This document shows positions 25,186 through 33,516 of a DNA stretch of 64,000 nucleotides, piece after piece. The translations under genes were made by a program, and so were the position numbers. This stretch comes from Lentisphaeria bacterium (GTDB lineage Bacteria; Verrucomicrobiota; Lentisphaeria; Victivallales; Victivallaceae), in NCBI GenBank assembly GCA_017450705.1, contig JAFSTC010000048.1, forward strand, positions 45,906-109,905, written 5' to 3'. The notes under the pieces were generated by a model. It did not search any database, was not told where the DNA came from, and saw only the letters and a list, made by a program, of their open reading frames with translations. Position 1 is the first letter of the stretch, and every line of letters begins with the position of its first letter.

Positions 25186-26490
25186 TTATTTCTTCTCCGT
25201 TCTGTTTTCTTCGGGGATGATGAATTCCGTGACCAGAGGCTTCCCGGCTTTGCCGAAGGTTTCGTAGGGGGTTATTTCCATCGTTCCCTTTCCCGGGGCA
25301 AGTTTGATCTTTTGATCGATGTTCAAGGCCCGTTTCGGCTGTTTGTCATGCAGAAAATAGTCCGACGAAACAAAGAACTCCTGCGGCTTTTCCGCACCGT
25401 CCCGAAACAGTCTGACCTTGTAGGCCAGGACCATATCCGGGTGTTCCGCACGGTCGAGGTCGAGATAGAAGTTTTTTCCCCGGCGGAGGATCCTCGCTTT
25501 CGCCCTCGCCGGAAACTGCGGCGCGGAAGGGCTTGCCCGCCGGGACGTGTAAACGGCTTTTTCCGGGGTGTACGGCAGGGAAATGCGCCACCGTTTTTCC
25601 GGCTTGATCTCGCACAGCGTATTGGCGTCGAAACGGCAGACGACCATTTCCCTGTCGAAGACTTCGATATAGATGAAGTTTCTGCCTCCGAAACGGTCGA
25701 GGGTGTCGATCATTCCCGACAGCGGCGCGGGTTTCTGCGGCGTCACCCAGCGCAGGACCCCCGCGTGCACGGCGGTGAACTCGCCCTGCCAGATGGTCCT
25801 TTCGTCTTCGAGCGCAAGGTGCGTGTGCCCCGAAATGGAGACCGCCTGCGGATGGATTTCGAGCATTCTGCGGATATTGTCAACCCGCCAGTGATAGCGT
25901 GCTTTGGGCGCTTTCGTTTCGGCGAAATCGCTGCGGGCGAGGGTGAACGCTGGCGTCAGGTGGGTCAGCACGAACACCGGTTTGCCGGGGGCGGCTTTTT
26001 CCGCTTTCCCGATCAAGTCGGAAACCTGTTTTATTTCGGCGGGATCCGAGTGTTCCCCCTTGTCGTCCGTTGCGGAAACGCCGATGAACGTGTACCCCTT
26101 GACCTGATGATGCTGAAGCCAGCGGGCGGGAAGACCCATCGGGCCGAAAAAACGCTTCATGCTTTCCCGGGCCGACGGACGTTTTCCGCCTTTGGGAAAA
26201 GCCAGATAATCGTGGTTGCCGAGGATCGGGATATGCACGGGCGCAGGTTTCTTCTTCGAAAAACACCGATCATAGATCTCGATGTACTTCGCGTAGCCCG
26301 CCGGGTCTCCGTTGGTGATGTCTCCGCCGCATAGAACGACATCCGGATCCTTCTCCGCCAGAAACGAAAAGACCCGTTCCAGATCGCGCCACTTTTCGTG
26401 AACGTCGCTGACGGCGGCGATCTTCAACCTCGGCTCCGCCGCCAGAAGACAGAGCGGCAACAACAATGCGAAAAGACAGATTTTTTTCAT
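25186..26490 (-). CDS. Secreted calcineurin-like metallophosphoesterase
   Basis: The 434-residue protein carries a signal peptide (MKKICLFALLLPLCLLAAEP) and the full metallophosphoesterase motif set: SDVHEKW near residue 29, CGGDITNGD, ILGNHDY, VLTHLTP and SGHTHLALED. The dinuclear metal site should therefore be intact. The remaining about 180 residues form a beta-rich C-terminal part with no recognised name. Members of this group act on phosphomonoesters or diesters; the export signal places it in the periplasm. It is in the GntR operon between the pseudopilin (53 bases upstream) and the beta-helix protein (directly adjacent). No good ribosome site is seen before the ATG, so translation may depend on its position in the operon. 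Confidence 0.88.
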   Translation of the reverse strand: MKKICLFALLLPLCLLAAEPRLKIAAVSDVHEKWRDLERVFSFLAEKDPDVVLCGGDITNGDPAGYAKYIEIYDRCFSKKKPAPVHIPILGNHDYLAFPKGGKRPSARESMKRFFGPMGLPARWLQHHQVKGYTFIGVSATDDKGEHSDPAEIKQVSDLIGKAEKAAPGKPVFVLTHLTPAFTLARSDFAETKAPKARYHWRVDNIRRMLEIHPQAVSISGHTHLALEDERTIWQGEFTAVHAGVLRWVTPQKPAPLSGMIDTLDRFGGRNFIYIEVFDREMVVCRFDANTLCEIKPEKRWRISLPYTPEKAVYTSRRASPSAPQFPARAKARILRRGKNFYLDLDRAEHPDMVLAYKVRLFRDGAEKPQEFFVSSDYFLHDKQPKRALNIDQKIKLAPGKGTMEITPYETFGKAGKPLVTEFIIPEENRTEKK

Positions 26491-26543
26491 GGCAAGGTTT
26501 TAAGTTTCGGAGATATTTCCTTCTGCACGGGGCCGGCCGGAAT

Positions 26544-27434
26544 TCATTTGGCCAGAGGGTTCCAGAAGATGCTGAAGTTGTTGACTGACGAACCCTTGTA
26601 CCTTGCGCTGGGGAAGTCTTCGATGTTGAGTTTCTTTATATGGCCGTCCGCGTAGGCCGTATTGGAGGTCCTGTCGTGCCGCGCGGACATACAGGTCTTG
26701 TCGTCGCCGCTTGCCATATCCGGAGCCCAGCGGCATTCGTCGTTCATGTAGCCCGAGCCCGATCCGTCGGCAATGACCAGCAGCATCGTCGGACGTTTGA
26801 CGCCGGTTATCTTCGAGGGTTTTCTGCTGTCCGCACAGTTCCACAGCATATTGTTGTAGGAATAAGTTTTGTGGATGCTGCTCAGGGGATGGCTGACGGC
26901 TTCTCCGAGGATCGTCATTTTTTCCGCTCCGCTGGGAACGCCGGGACAGGCGTAACGGCTGCGGCCGCCGACGATCACCGAAGCGTAGAAAGTCACATTC
27001 GGCGTATGGAGCCAGTAACCGATCATCGGCGACTGGGCCCGGGTATCCGCATTGGTGGTGGTGCCCGAGCGCCAGATGGCGTTGGACGAACCGTTTCTGG
27101 CCCCCCACGGGAAGAATTCCCCCTGATCGTGCTGGTAATTCTGAAGCATTTTGGACGTCGAGGAAAGATTGGCGGCACACTGCGTCGCCTGAGCCGTCAT
27201 CCTTGCCTTCTGCAGCGCCGGCATGAGCATCGCGGCAAGTATGGCAATGATCGCGATGACGACGAGGAGCTCGATGAGCGTGAATGCCGGCCGGGTGAAG
27301 AGAACTTCCGGCGCGGGAAGGTGCGGAGACGGGGCGATCCCATGACTTTTTTCGCAACGGCGCGGCGACGGGGAAACGATTTCGCAAGCCGCGTTCGACA
27401 ACAGTTCGATCCGGGGTGAACTCTTCATCATCAT
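26544..27434 (-). CDS. Type II secretion-like pseudopilin with long N-terminal extension
   Basis: The 296-residue protein holds the pseudopilin core [20 protein letters not shown] from residue 50, followed by [20 protein letters not shown] and a globular domain with the DUF1559-like ending [16 protein letters not shown]. Unusually, about 49 residues ([20 protein letters not shown] ... VLFTRP) precede the cleavage region, where other family members have about five. The open frame is continuous and no closer ATG or GTG with a ribosome site is visible, so the long leader appears genuine. Prepilin peptidases can accept longer leaders. It is the second gene of the GntR operon, 50 bases after the regulator. 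Confidence 0.85.
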   Translation of the reverse strand: MMMKSSPRIELLSNAACEIVSPSPRRCEKSHGIAPSPHLPAPEVLFTRPAFTLIELLVVIAIIAILAAMLMPALQKARMTAQATQCAANLSSTSKMLQNYQHDQGEFFPWGARNGSSNAIWRSGTTTNADTRAQSPMIGYWLHTPNVTFYASVIVGGRSRYACPGVPSGAEKMTILGEAVSHPLSSIHKTYSYNNMLWNCADSRKPSKITGVKRPTMLLVIADGSGSGYMNDECRWAPDMASGDDKTCMSARHDRTSNTAYADGHIKKLNIEDFPSARYKGSSVNNFSIFWNPLAK

Positions 27435-27484
27435 GACCTGTCCTTTTTCTTACGTTGATGTTCGAAATAAAAATCCGGGTTTCG

Positions 27485-28738
27485 TCAAAAATCCACTGCG
27501 GCGCTGTCGACCATGAAAGCGCTCAGCGCCTTGCCGCGCTTTTCCTCGAAACGATAACTTTCTTCGACTTCGGTCAGCAGTTCGGCGGGGGTGATGCTGT
27601 TGCAGACCAGGCGCTTGAGCGCGGTGGAGAAACACAGACTGACGGAGTCCGCCATGTGTCTGTGGGCGTAATCGATGTGTTTGATCTCGTTGAGAAAAAT
27701 ATCGTCTCTCACGGCGTAACTGTCGACCGTCGCCGCCGCCGCGGCCGCATTGGCGGGTATCCCCCGTTTGAGGGTGCCGATGACTTTCTGCAGGTCGGAA
27801 CGGAAAAGCGCCTCGGCCATATCGAACAGCAGCTCGGCATGTCTCGTGGTATTGCGGACCATCAGCACTTCGGAAGAGGCGTGACACACCCTTCGCCCCC
27901 TGAAAAGCGGCATGGGGCAGACGTCGAGATCGCCGCTGAACCCGCAGGTCTGAGAACGGTATCCGGCCGAAAAAAGCGCCCTGCCTTCCAGAAAGGGAGC
28001 GAGACTGCTGCCGACCTTCAGCTGCGAAAACACATCCACGGCGGCGCGGAACACGCCGGAATCGGCAACGCCCTCTCCGGCAAGATTGTAGATCAGAGAC
28101 AGGAGCAGCTGACCGGCCCCTCCCGAGAAGATCACCGTCTTTTCCGGGAGTTTCTCCTGCAGTTCCAGCAGATGATCGAATGTCAATCCGCAGGGATCGA
28201 AATCCGGATCGATCCGCCGCATGATCTTTTTGTTGTAGAACAGGATATTCGGAGAAAAGAGATAAGGAAGCCCCCAGATGGCGCCCCGCACGTCGTGAAA
28301 TTCGAAGATCTGCGGGAAAAGTTTGTCCTGCCCCCGCAGACGGTCGATCCTCTCCTGCGGCCAGGGCAGGAAATATTCTCCGGGAAAGAACGGGATCGTC
28401 GTCGGCAGGACAACGGCATCGGCCTCTTCCATGCTTTTGACGGCTTCCGTTTCCACATTGGGGAACTGCGGCGCAAGGAGGGGAAACAATTTTGCGGCGA
28501 AGTAACTGCCGAACATGATCCGGAGCGTTTTCTTTTCGGGGCGGACGACGAATGTTCCCCGTCCGGAGATCCGGTTGACGATACCCTTGTCACGCAGGAT
28601 GTTCAGCGCCTTCGCCGCGGTCACCGGGGACACTTTGTACTGTTTCGCCAGTTCCTGTTCGGTGGGGAGCCGTTCCGAAAATTCCCCGGAACTGATCTTC
28701 TGCCGGATGCTTTCGGCAATTCCCTCGCTTTTGGTCAC
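27485..28738 (-). CDS. GntR-type regulator fused to an ABC sugar-binding-protein-like domain
   Basis: The 417-residue protein opens with a GntR winged helix (ESIRQKISSGEFSERLPTEQ, ELAKQYKVSPVTAAKALNIL, GRGTFVV). The rest resembles type I periplasmic sugar-binding proteins: FPQIFEFHDVRGAIWGLPYL, then SPNILFYNKKIMRRIDPDF and LTFDHLLELQEKLPEKTVIF, the pattern found in SBP_bac_8 proteins. So a transport-type binding domain seems to serve as the effector sensor. The start is placed at GTG 28738 because GGAAGGGG lies six bases upstream; the earlier ATGs at 28768 and 28759 lie within the operator/start region and have no ribosome site. A perfect palindrome over its own transcription start suggests autoregulation. 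It is the first gene of the operon that includes pseudopilin, phosphoesterase, beta-helix and M19 genes. Confidence 0.87.
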   Translation of the reverse strand: MTKSEGIAESIRQKISSGEFSERLPTEQELAKQYKVSPVTAAKALNILRDKGIVNRISGRGTFVVRPEKKTLRIMFGSYFAAKLFPLLAPQFPNVETEAVKSMEEADAVVLPTTIPFFPGEYFLPWPQERIDRLRGQDKLFPQIFEFHDVRGAIWGLPYLFSPNILFYNKKIMRRIDPDFDPCGLTFDHLLELQEKLPEKTVIFSGGAGQLLLSLIYNLAGEGVADSGVFRAAVDVFSQLKVGSSLAPFLEGRALFSAGYRSQTCGFSGDLDVCPMPLFRGRRVCHASSEVLMVRNTTRHAELLFDMAEALFRSDLQKVIGTLKRGIPANAAAAAATVDSYAVRDDIFLNEIKHIDYAHRHMADSVSLCFSTALKRLVCNSITPAELLTEVEESYRFEEKRGKALSAFMVDSAAVDF

Positions 28739-28762
28739 GGTCCGCCCCTTCCTTGACATATT

Positions 28763-28815
28763 AACCATAGTGTAAGCTATGGTTTTAATGTAGCACCGAC
28801 TCGGAGTTATGTCAA
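28763..28815 (-). promoter_or_regulatory. Promoter and operator of the GntR operon
   Basis: Minus strand TTGACA (28815-28810), 17 bases, TACATT (28792-28787). Immediately downstream, over the expected start point, is the perfect palindrome AACCATAG-N6-CTATGGTT (28763-28784). GntR-family dimers bind palindromes of this size, and the position would block transcription. Confidence 0.8.
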
Positions 28816-28817
28816 GT

Positions 28818-28853
28818 GCCCGCCCGAATCCGGCTTCGCCGGGCCGGGCGGGC
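28818..28853 (-). terminator. GC-rich hairpin, possible terminator of the upstream minus-strand operon
   Basis: GCCCGCCCG (28818-28826) pairs with CGGGCGGGC (28845-28853), with an inner CCGGC/GCCGG. It follows the last gene of the lptFG-to-small-gene run, but no T-run follows, so it would be a weak terminator at best. Confidence 0.35.
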
Positions 28854-28890
28854 GGAGCGGGGAGGGACTCCCGGGGGCGTTGAGGAGCCT

Positions 28891-29445
28891 TTACGCCAGT
28901 TCCGGTTCCGGCGGCACGACACAGATGCGGAGCGTCAGGGGGATCTCCGCGGCGAACCCCTGCCGCCCGGCGCAGTCGAGCCGCAGTTCTCCCCCGGAAA
29001 AATCCGGGGCGATCCGGCAGAAGGTCACCGGCCGCGTCAGGGGAAGCGCCTCCACCGTGAGCCAGTCCGTCAGCGGCAGCAGCGAAAAGATCCTGCCGCA
29101 CTGCCGCAGAAGTTTGGTTCGGCTGACGGCCTTGCCCCGCAGGACGGCCCGGGCGTCCAGATAGTCGCCCTCCTTGCCCGCGGGGGCCGGCAGAAGGGCC
29201 GCCGAAAAGGCTTCTCCGACGCCCGACGGGATGCCGCCCGTGAAAAAGCCTTCGTCCAGCCTCAGCTCCAGCGTTTCCGCGAACCAGATCGCCAGAGCCT
29301 TTTCCGCGTCGGCGGGGTCGAAGTTCCGTCGGGCGGCGGTCCGCGAGGCGCGGTCCATGACGGCGGGGCCGGGGTAGCCCCAGGTGAAGACGGGGGCCAG
29401 TTCCCCGTTGACGCTTCCGGATGAAAAAGTGTTTTCCGCCATCAT
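28891..29445 (-). CDS. Hypothetical protein, possibly phage-tail derived
   Basis: This 184-residue protein is not recognised. It begins MMAENTFSSGSVNGELAPVF and contains an acidic helix (DPADAEKALAIWFAETLELR) followed by beta-rich sequence; there is no signal peptide or membrane segment. GAGGTGGC lies directly before the ATG, and the gene is six bases after the next small gene on the same strand, so both are co-translated. Together with the upstream small protein and the LexA-like repressor the arrangement recalls a remnant of a phage structural module, but I see no diagnostic phage motif. High GC like the surrounding chromosome suggests it is old here. Confidence 0.65.
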   Translation of the reverse strand: MMAENTFSSGSVNGELAPVFTWGYPGPAVMDRASRTAARRNFDPADAEKALAIWFAETLELRLDEGFFTGGIPSGVGEAFSAALLPAPAGKEGDYLDARAVLRGKAVSRTKLLRQCGRIFSLLPLTDWLTVEALPLTRPVTFCRIAPDFSGGELRLDCAGRQGFAAEIPLTLRICVVPPEPELA

Positions 29446-29451
29446 GCCACC

Positions 29452-29829
29452 TCAGACGAAATCGACCGAAAGAAGGATCGAAAATTCGAAACAGGAGACA
29501 CCGTTCTCCTCCGGCGGCGGAAAAGTCACCTGCTCCCCCTGTCCGGCGCGGATGGAGAGCAGGCCGCGGACGCCGAAGACCGGCAGGGCGGAAACGATGG
29601 CGTCCGCCTTGAGCGCGCATGTTCCGCGGGAACGGAAGCGGCCCCGCACCCGGGCCGTGAAACTGTTGGTCTCGGCGAGCCCGGCCGGCCGCCCCTGCTC
29701 GAATTTGGCCCATACCCCCTCGGGGACGCCGTCGGGCAGGGCGTTGGAAAAGATCTCCCGGTCGGGAACCAGATCGAGGATCCCGGCGAGAAACAGAACG
29801 AGTCGTTTTTCGGCTTCAAAACAGGTCAT
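29452..29829 (-). CDS. Hypothetical small protein, possibly phage minor-capsid/tail-terminator-like
   Basis: The 125-residue protein runs MTCFEAEKRLVLFLAGILDL with a helical first half, then a beta-rich second half (SLTARVRGRF-like strand near residue 55, GLLSIRAGQGEQVTFPPPEE, SCFEFSILLSVDFV). A short alpha then antiparallel-sheet layout is shared by phage tail-terminator and minor capsid proteins, but this is a fold-level guess only. CCGGAG is ten bases before the ATG. It lies 62 bases after the LexA-like gene and six bases before the next gene on the same strand. Confidence 0.6.
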   Translation of the reverse strand: MTCFEAEKRLVLFLAGILDLVPDREIFSNALPDGVPEGVWAKFEQGRPAGLAETNSFTARVRGRFRSRGTCALKADAIVSALPVFGVRGLLSIRAGQGEQVTFPPPEENGVSCFEFSILLSVDFV

Positions 29830-29891
29830 GGTGACTTTTCTCCGGTTGAAAACAGAAGGATATCTGTTTCCCCCCGTCCTTCGTCACCCGG

Positions 29892-30473
29892 TCAGTAGCG
29901 TCGGATGAGGGCGGCCACGACGCCCCGGAGGACTCCGGAGGAGATGCGGAAGCGCTTTTCGTAAAAGCCGAAGTGCGCCGGAACAAGTTCGAAAAAGCGG
30001 CGGCTGATGGGGAAGTAGCTGCGGACCGCCCAGCGGCCGTCGGGCATTTTCGCCAGAACGACGTCTCCCGGTTTTGCCGCCCTGTCTTCCACGGGAACGG
30101 CCAGCACCGTGTCGCCGCAGTGGATCCCCAGATCGAACATGCTGTCGTCGTCCATCGTGAAGGTCATGATGCGCTCGGGATCGCAGCCGGCAAGTCCGTC
30201 GCCGGGGAGATAGATCCCCCGGGCGTCCCGCCGCAGGGCGCCGCCCTCTCCGGAGCAGGGCGTCAGGATGATGTTCCGGGCGCGGGCGTCCCGGACGAGC
30301 TTTCCTTTTTTGCGCAGGGCTTCCAGATGCCAGGCGACGGTGGAGGGCGCCACGCCGAAATGCGCCGCCATTTCTTCCAGCGTGGGCGGAACGCCTCCCC
30401 CTTCGATGCGGCTCCGGAGAAGATCCAGCACTTCCTGCTGCCGGGGCGTCAGCATTTTTTTCAATGGCGTCAC
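29892..30473 (-). CDS. LexA-like repressor with S24 domain; catalytic Lys replaced by Arg
   Basis: The 193-residue protein has the LexA N-terminal winged helix (MLTPRQQEVLDLLRSRIEGG, PPTLEEMAAHFGVAPSTVAW) and a C-terminal S24 domain with the nucleophile Ser in DDDSMFDLGIHCGDTVLAVP. A cleavage-type Ala-Gly occurs in GDGLAGCD. In LexA the general base Lys lies in the strand VTVKR; the matching strand here reads WAVRSYF, so Arg or Ser replaces it. Self-cleavage may therefore be lost and the protein would act as a non-cleavable or differently controlled repressor. Its ATG overlaps the stop of the lipoprotein gene (ATGA), so it is expressed with mutM and the exporter genes. Whether it is the cell's SOS regulator is uncertain; a second LexA elsewhere is likely. 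Confidence 0.85.
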   Translation of the reverse strand: MTPLKKMLTPRQQEVLDLLRSRIEGGGVPPTLEEMAAHFGVAPSTVAWHLEALRKKGKLVRDARARNIILTPCSGEGGALRRDARGIYLPGDGLAGCDPERIMTFTMDDDSMFDLGIHCGDTVLAVPVEDRAAKPGDVVLAKMPDGRWAVRSYFPISRRFFELVPAHFGFYEKRFRISSGVLRGVVAALIRRY

Positions 30474-30979
30474 CTGAAGAGGAAATCCGCCTTGATGATC
30501 ACCGGCTTCTCCTCGGGATGGATGACCCGCACCCGGTAGAGGACTTCGTAGACCTGCTGCGGCATCCGCGGGTCTCCGGTCTCCTTGACGAATCTGAATT
30601 TCCAGAGAAAATCGTTGAACAGGGTGCAGTCGAGCATTCCGTAATAGGTGCAGCTTTCGAGCTTGCCGAACCGGGCGAGGCCCGCTTTCATGGCGTTGAA
30701 GATCTCTTCGGCTTTGGGCGAAACGAGTTTTTTGGGCAGCACCTTTTTGAGAGGGGCGAATTCACCGGAAACCAGAGCTCCGGTCAGGCCGCCGATGTAG
30801 GCGTCGGCCAGACGTAGGGCCGCGTCGCGGCGTTCGCCCGAAAGGGTCCTTTCGACGGGGAACTTTTCGTTCCCGGAAGCGGAAGGCGAGAGTTTTCCGG
30901 CGGCGCACCCGCAGAGAAGAGAAGCGAGAAGGAGCGCGGAAAAAAGTGACGGCAGACGGCGACGGCGAAAAGTTTTCAT
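30470..30979 (-). CDS. Hypothetical lipoprotein
   Basis: The 169-residue protein starts MKTFRRRRLPSLFSALLLAS followed by LLCGC, a lipobox with Cys23 or Cys25 as the likely lipidated residue. The mature part is mixed alpha/beta with no known motif (PLKKVLPKKLVSPKAEEIFN, LESCTYYGMLDCTLFNDFLW, VYEVLYRVRVIHPEEKPVII); the overall shape recalls small NTF2-like domains, which is a weak guess. It is translationally coupled on both sides: its ATG overlaps the mutM stop and its stop overlaps the LexA-like ATG. It probably sits in the outer or inner membrane facing the periplasm. Confidence 0.8.
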   Translation of the reverse strand: MKTFRRRRLPSLFSALLLASLLCGCAAGKLSPSASGNEKFPVERTLSGERRDAALRLADAYIGGLTGALVSGEFAPLKKVLPKKLVSPKAEEIFNAMKAGLARFGKLESCTYYGMLDCTLFNDFLWKFRFVKETGDPRMPQQVYEVLYRVRVIHPEEKPVIIKADFLFR

Positions 30980-31800
30980 TTTTGACACTCCGGGCAGAAG
31001 CAGGAACTTCTGCCGCCCAGTTTGACGGTTTGCAAAATCGTTCCGCAGACGGGACAGGGGCGTCCGCAGGACCCGTAGACGTTGAGTTCCTGCGCGAACT
31101 TGCCTTCCGAGCCGTCCACGTTGAGAAAATCCGAGATGGACGTGCCGCCCAGTTCGACGGCCCGGGCGAGGATCCTCCGGGCGTGGCGGACGATTTTCCG
31201 CCATTCCCGGCGCGAGACCTCTCCCGCCGGGCGGGCGGGATGGATCCCCGCGGCGAACAGGGTCTCCGCGGCGTAGATGTTGCCGATGCCGGTGACGACG
31301 GCGTTGTCCATGATGAAGTTCTTGACGGGTACGCGCCGTCCCGCGGCCTTGCCGGCCAGATAGGAAGCATTGAAGCGGCGGGAAAAAGGTTCGACGCCGA
31401 GCGCGAGCAGTTTCCCGGGCAGACGCTCCCGGCCGTGGAGCGAGCAGCACTCCAGCAGACTGAAGCGGCGGGGGCACTCGAAGCGGAAAGCCCGGCCGTC
31501 GTCGAGGGTGATGAAAACGTGTTCGTGCTTGCGGCGGGGCCGTCGGGCGTCTTCGACGCGGATGACGCCCGACATTCCCAGATGGGCGAGAAGTCCTCTG
31601 CCGTCGTCGAGATCGGCGATGATGTATTTGGCCCGGCGGCGGACGTCCGTGAAGAGCCGTCCCGGCAGAGCTGCCGTTTCAAGGGGCAGCAGACTGGTGC
31701 GCAGAGCAGGCGAAAAGAGCTTCACGCCGGTGATCCTGCGGCCGGGCAGGACTCTTTTCAATGCGTCGCAGACGTTCTGCACTTCGGGCAGTTCAGGCAT
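30976..31800 (-). CDS. mutM: Formamidopyrimidine-DNA glycosylase
   Basis: The 274-residue protein is a full-length Fpg/MutM. It starts MPELPEV with catalytic Pro2 and Glu3, has the conserved Lys in RRAKYIIADL near residue 58, the loop LLAHLGMSGVIRV, the helix-two-turn-helix region (NFIMDNAVVTGIGNIYAAET) and a C-terminal zinc finger (CGRPCPVCGTILQTVKL ... CFCPECQ). It removes oxidised purines such as 8-oxoguanine and nicks the abasic site. GGAGGAAAAAC precedes the ATG inside the end of the ABC gene, which overlaps by eight bases. Its stop overlaps the lipoprotein start, so it sits in the middle of a tightly packed operon. Confidence 0.97.
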   Translation of the reverse strand: MPELPEVQNVCDALKRVLPGRRITGVKLFSPALRTSLLPLETAALPGRLFTDVRRRAKYIIADLDDGRGLLAHLGMSGVIRVEDARRPRRKHEHVFITLDDGRAFRFECPRRFSLLECCSLHGRERLPGKLLALGVEPFSRRFNASYLAGKAAGRRVPVKNFIMDNAVVTGIGNIYAAETLFAAGIHPARPAGEVSRREWRKIVRHARRILARAVELGGTSISDFLNVDGSEGKFAQELNVYGSCGRPCPVCGTILQTVKLGGRSSCFCPECQK

Positions 31801-33514
31801 GTTTTTCCTCCGCGGAGCCGGAACCGGTGAGGCGGATGGTCATGTCGCAGTGAGCCACGGTGGTGAGACGGTGGGCGATCATGAGGATGGTGAGTTTGCC
31901 TTTCAGCGCCTTCATCGCGTCGATGAAGGCCTGTTCGGTCTCGTTGTCGAGAGCGCTGGTGGCCTCGTCCAGGATCAGGATCTCCGGCGAGCGGTAGAGG
32001 GCCCGGGCGATGCCGATGCGCTGACGCTGACCGCCGGAGAGCTGGATCCCGTTGTCCCCCACCCGGCTCGAAAGTTTCTCCGGCAGGCTGTCGACGAAGT
32101 CTTCGATCTGGGCCGTGCGCAGGCATGCCCGGACCTTCTCGTCGTCGATCTCCTCTTCGGGGACGCCGAAGGCCACGTTTTCGCGGATGGTCGAGTTGAG
32201 CAGAAAGATGAACTGGGGGACGTAACCGATCTTCGCCCGCCACGAGGCCAGATTTTCGCGGATGTCCCGGCCGTCGGCCCTGACCGCGCCCGAATCCGGC
32301 GTCAGCAGACCGAGGATGAGATCCGCCAGGGTGGTCTTGCCGCTGCCCGTCGTGCCGGTGAAAGCCACGCTGGCCAGACGGGGGATGGAAAAGGTGAGAT
32401 CCCGGATGACCGGCCGCTCCGGCACGTAGCCGAAGGTGAGGTGTTCGACGGAGAGCGTTTTTTCGAAAGTGACGGGTTCCGGCGAGACGGCGAGCTTTTC
32501 CTCGGGCTCCCCGAGCGCCTCGAAGACGCTGTTGACCGAAGCCATGCTCTGCCGGATCGCCGCGGCGTTGTAATTGATGCGGCTGCACGCCGGGAGCATC
32601 CGCGACATGGCGGCGATCAGCAGACTGAAGGAGAGCAGGATCGTCCCGTGGGGCACGCCCCAGAGGACCATCCCCATGAAGATCAGCAGCAGCTGGATCA
32701 TGGCGACGGTCTCCAGCCACAGCCGGGGGATCTGGCCGATGACGAAGAGCAGCATGTTGTATCTGGACATCTCTTTGCGGGTCTCCGCCGACTGGGCGGT
32801 GAAGTAGTCCGCCCGGCCGTTGACCTTGACTTCGCGGATCGCCCGCAGACCGTCGCTGGAGAGACGCTCCGTCTCCATGATGCAGTCGGCGTATTTACGG
32901 CCGAGGGAGTAGTTGAGCTTGCGCAGCAGAAGATAGATCGACAGCACGTCCACGAGGAGGAATCCTGCCGAGCACAGGGTCAGCAGGGGCATGGAGACCG
33001 CCAGCGTCGCCCCCAGAACGAGGATCACCAGCACATCCGTGAGCAGACTCATGGCCGGCAGCATGACCCGCAGACAGACCTCCCGGGCGCGGGAGACCAT
33101 GACCCCCAGTTCGACGTGGCCGTATTTCAGATGGAGCCGGTAATTCGCGTGCATGTAGAGGCTGTAGAGGCGCATCCCCATCTCGTACTCCTTGCGCGAG
33201 GTGAACTTCGCCTGGAGATAGATGACGAGGAGCGAGAGAAGATTTTTCCCGGCGTACAGCAGAATGATCATGACGCAGGTCAGGACGAGCAGCCGCGTCT
33301 CCGATCCGCCGCCGATGATCCGGGCGTAAAACCTCAGGAGGGCGTTCTGGGTCATCAGCTTCGGCTTCGTGAACACGGCGACGATGGGCATGAGAAGTCC
33401 GATCCCCGCGATCTCGGCGACGGCCGCCGCCGTCATGACGAGGACGAGCCCCAGCAGCTTCCACTTGTCCCGGGGCGTGAGGAGGATCCTCATCTGGTCG
33501 ATCGTTTTCCACAT
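31793..33514 (-). CDS. ABC exporter, ATPase and membrane domains fused (MsbA/PglK-like)
   Basis: The 573-residue half transporter has an N-terminal membrane domain (from MTAAAVAEIAGIGLLMPIVA, about six segments to residue 320) and a C-terminal ATPase with Walker A TGTTGSGKTT near residue 385, the signature LSGGQRQRIGIARAL and Walker B ILILDEATSALD. The opening (LLTPRDKWKLLGLVLVMTAA) resembles PglK/Wzk-type flippases that turn over lipid-linked glycans, as well as MsbA lipid exporters. It would work as a dimer in the inner membrane. Between TatD (two bases upstream) and MutM (eight-base overlap) and downstream of an LptF/G permease, a part in envelope lipid or glycan export is likely; the substrate is not defined. 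Confidence 0.92.
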   Translation of the reverse strand: MWKTIDQMRILLTPRDKWKLLGLVLVMTAAAVAEIAGIGLLMPIVAVFTKPKLMTQNALLRFYARIIGGGSETRLLVLTCVMIILLYAGKNLLSLLVIYLQAKFTSRKEYEMGMRLYSLYMHANYRLHLKYGHVELGVMVSRAREVCLRVMLPAMSLLTDVLVILVLGATLAVSMPLLTLCSAGFLLVDVLSIYLLLRKLNYSLGRKYADCIMETERLSSDGLRAIREVKVNGRADYFTAQSAETRKEMSRYNMLLFVIGQIPRLWLETVAMIQLLLIFMGMVLWGVPHGTILLSFSLLIAAMSRMLPACSRINYNAAAIRQSMASVNSVFEALGEPEEKLAVSPEPVTFEKTLSVEHLTFGYVPERPVIRDLTFSIPRLASVAFTGTTGSGKTTLADLILGLLTPDSGAVRADGRDIRENLASWRAKIGYVPQFIFLLNSTIRENVAFGVPEEEIDDEKVRACLRTAQIEDFVDSLPEKLSSRVGDNGIQLSGGQRQRIGIARALYRSPEILILDEATSALDNETEQAFIDAMKALKGKLTILMIAHRLTTVAHCDMTIRLTGSGSAEEKHA

Positions 33515-33516
33515 GG

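Noticed and set aside
22102..26334. 1410-codon plus-strand open frame opposite the GntR operon
   Set aside because: Its composition is that of an antisense shadow; the minus strand carries four genes with recognised families over the same range.
28763..28784. Palindrome as a terminator hairpin
   Set aside because: It lies between a -10 box and the start codon and has no T-run, so an operator is the better reading.
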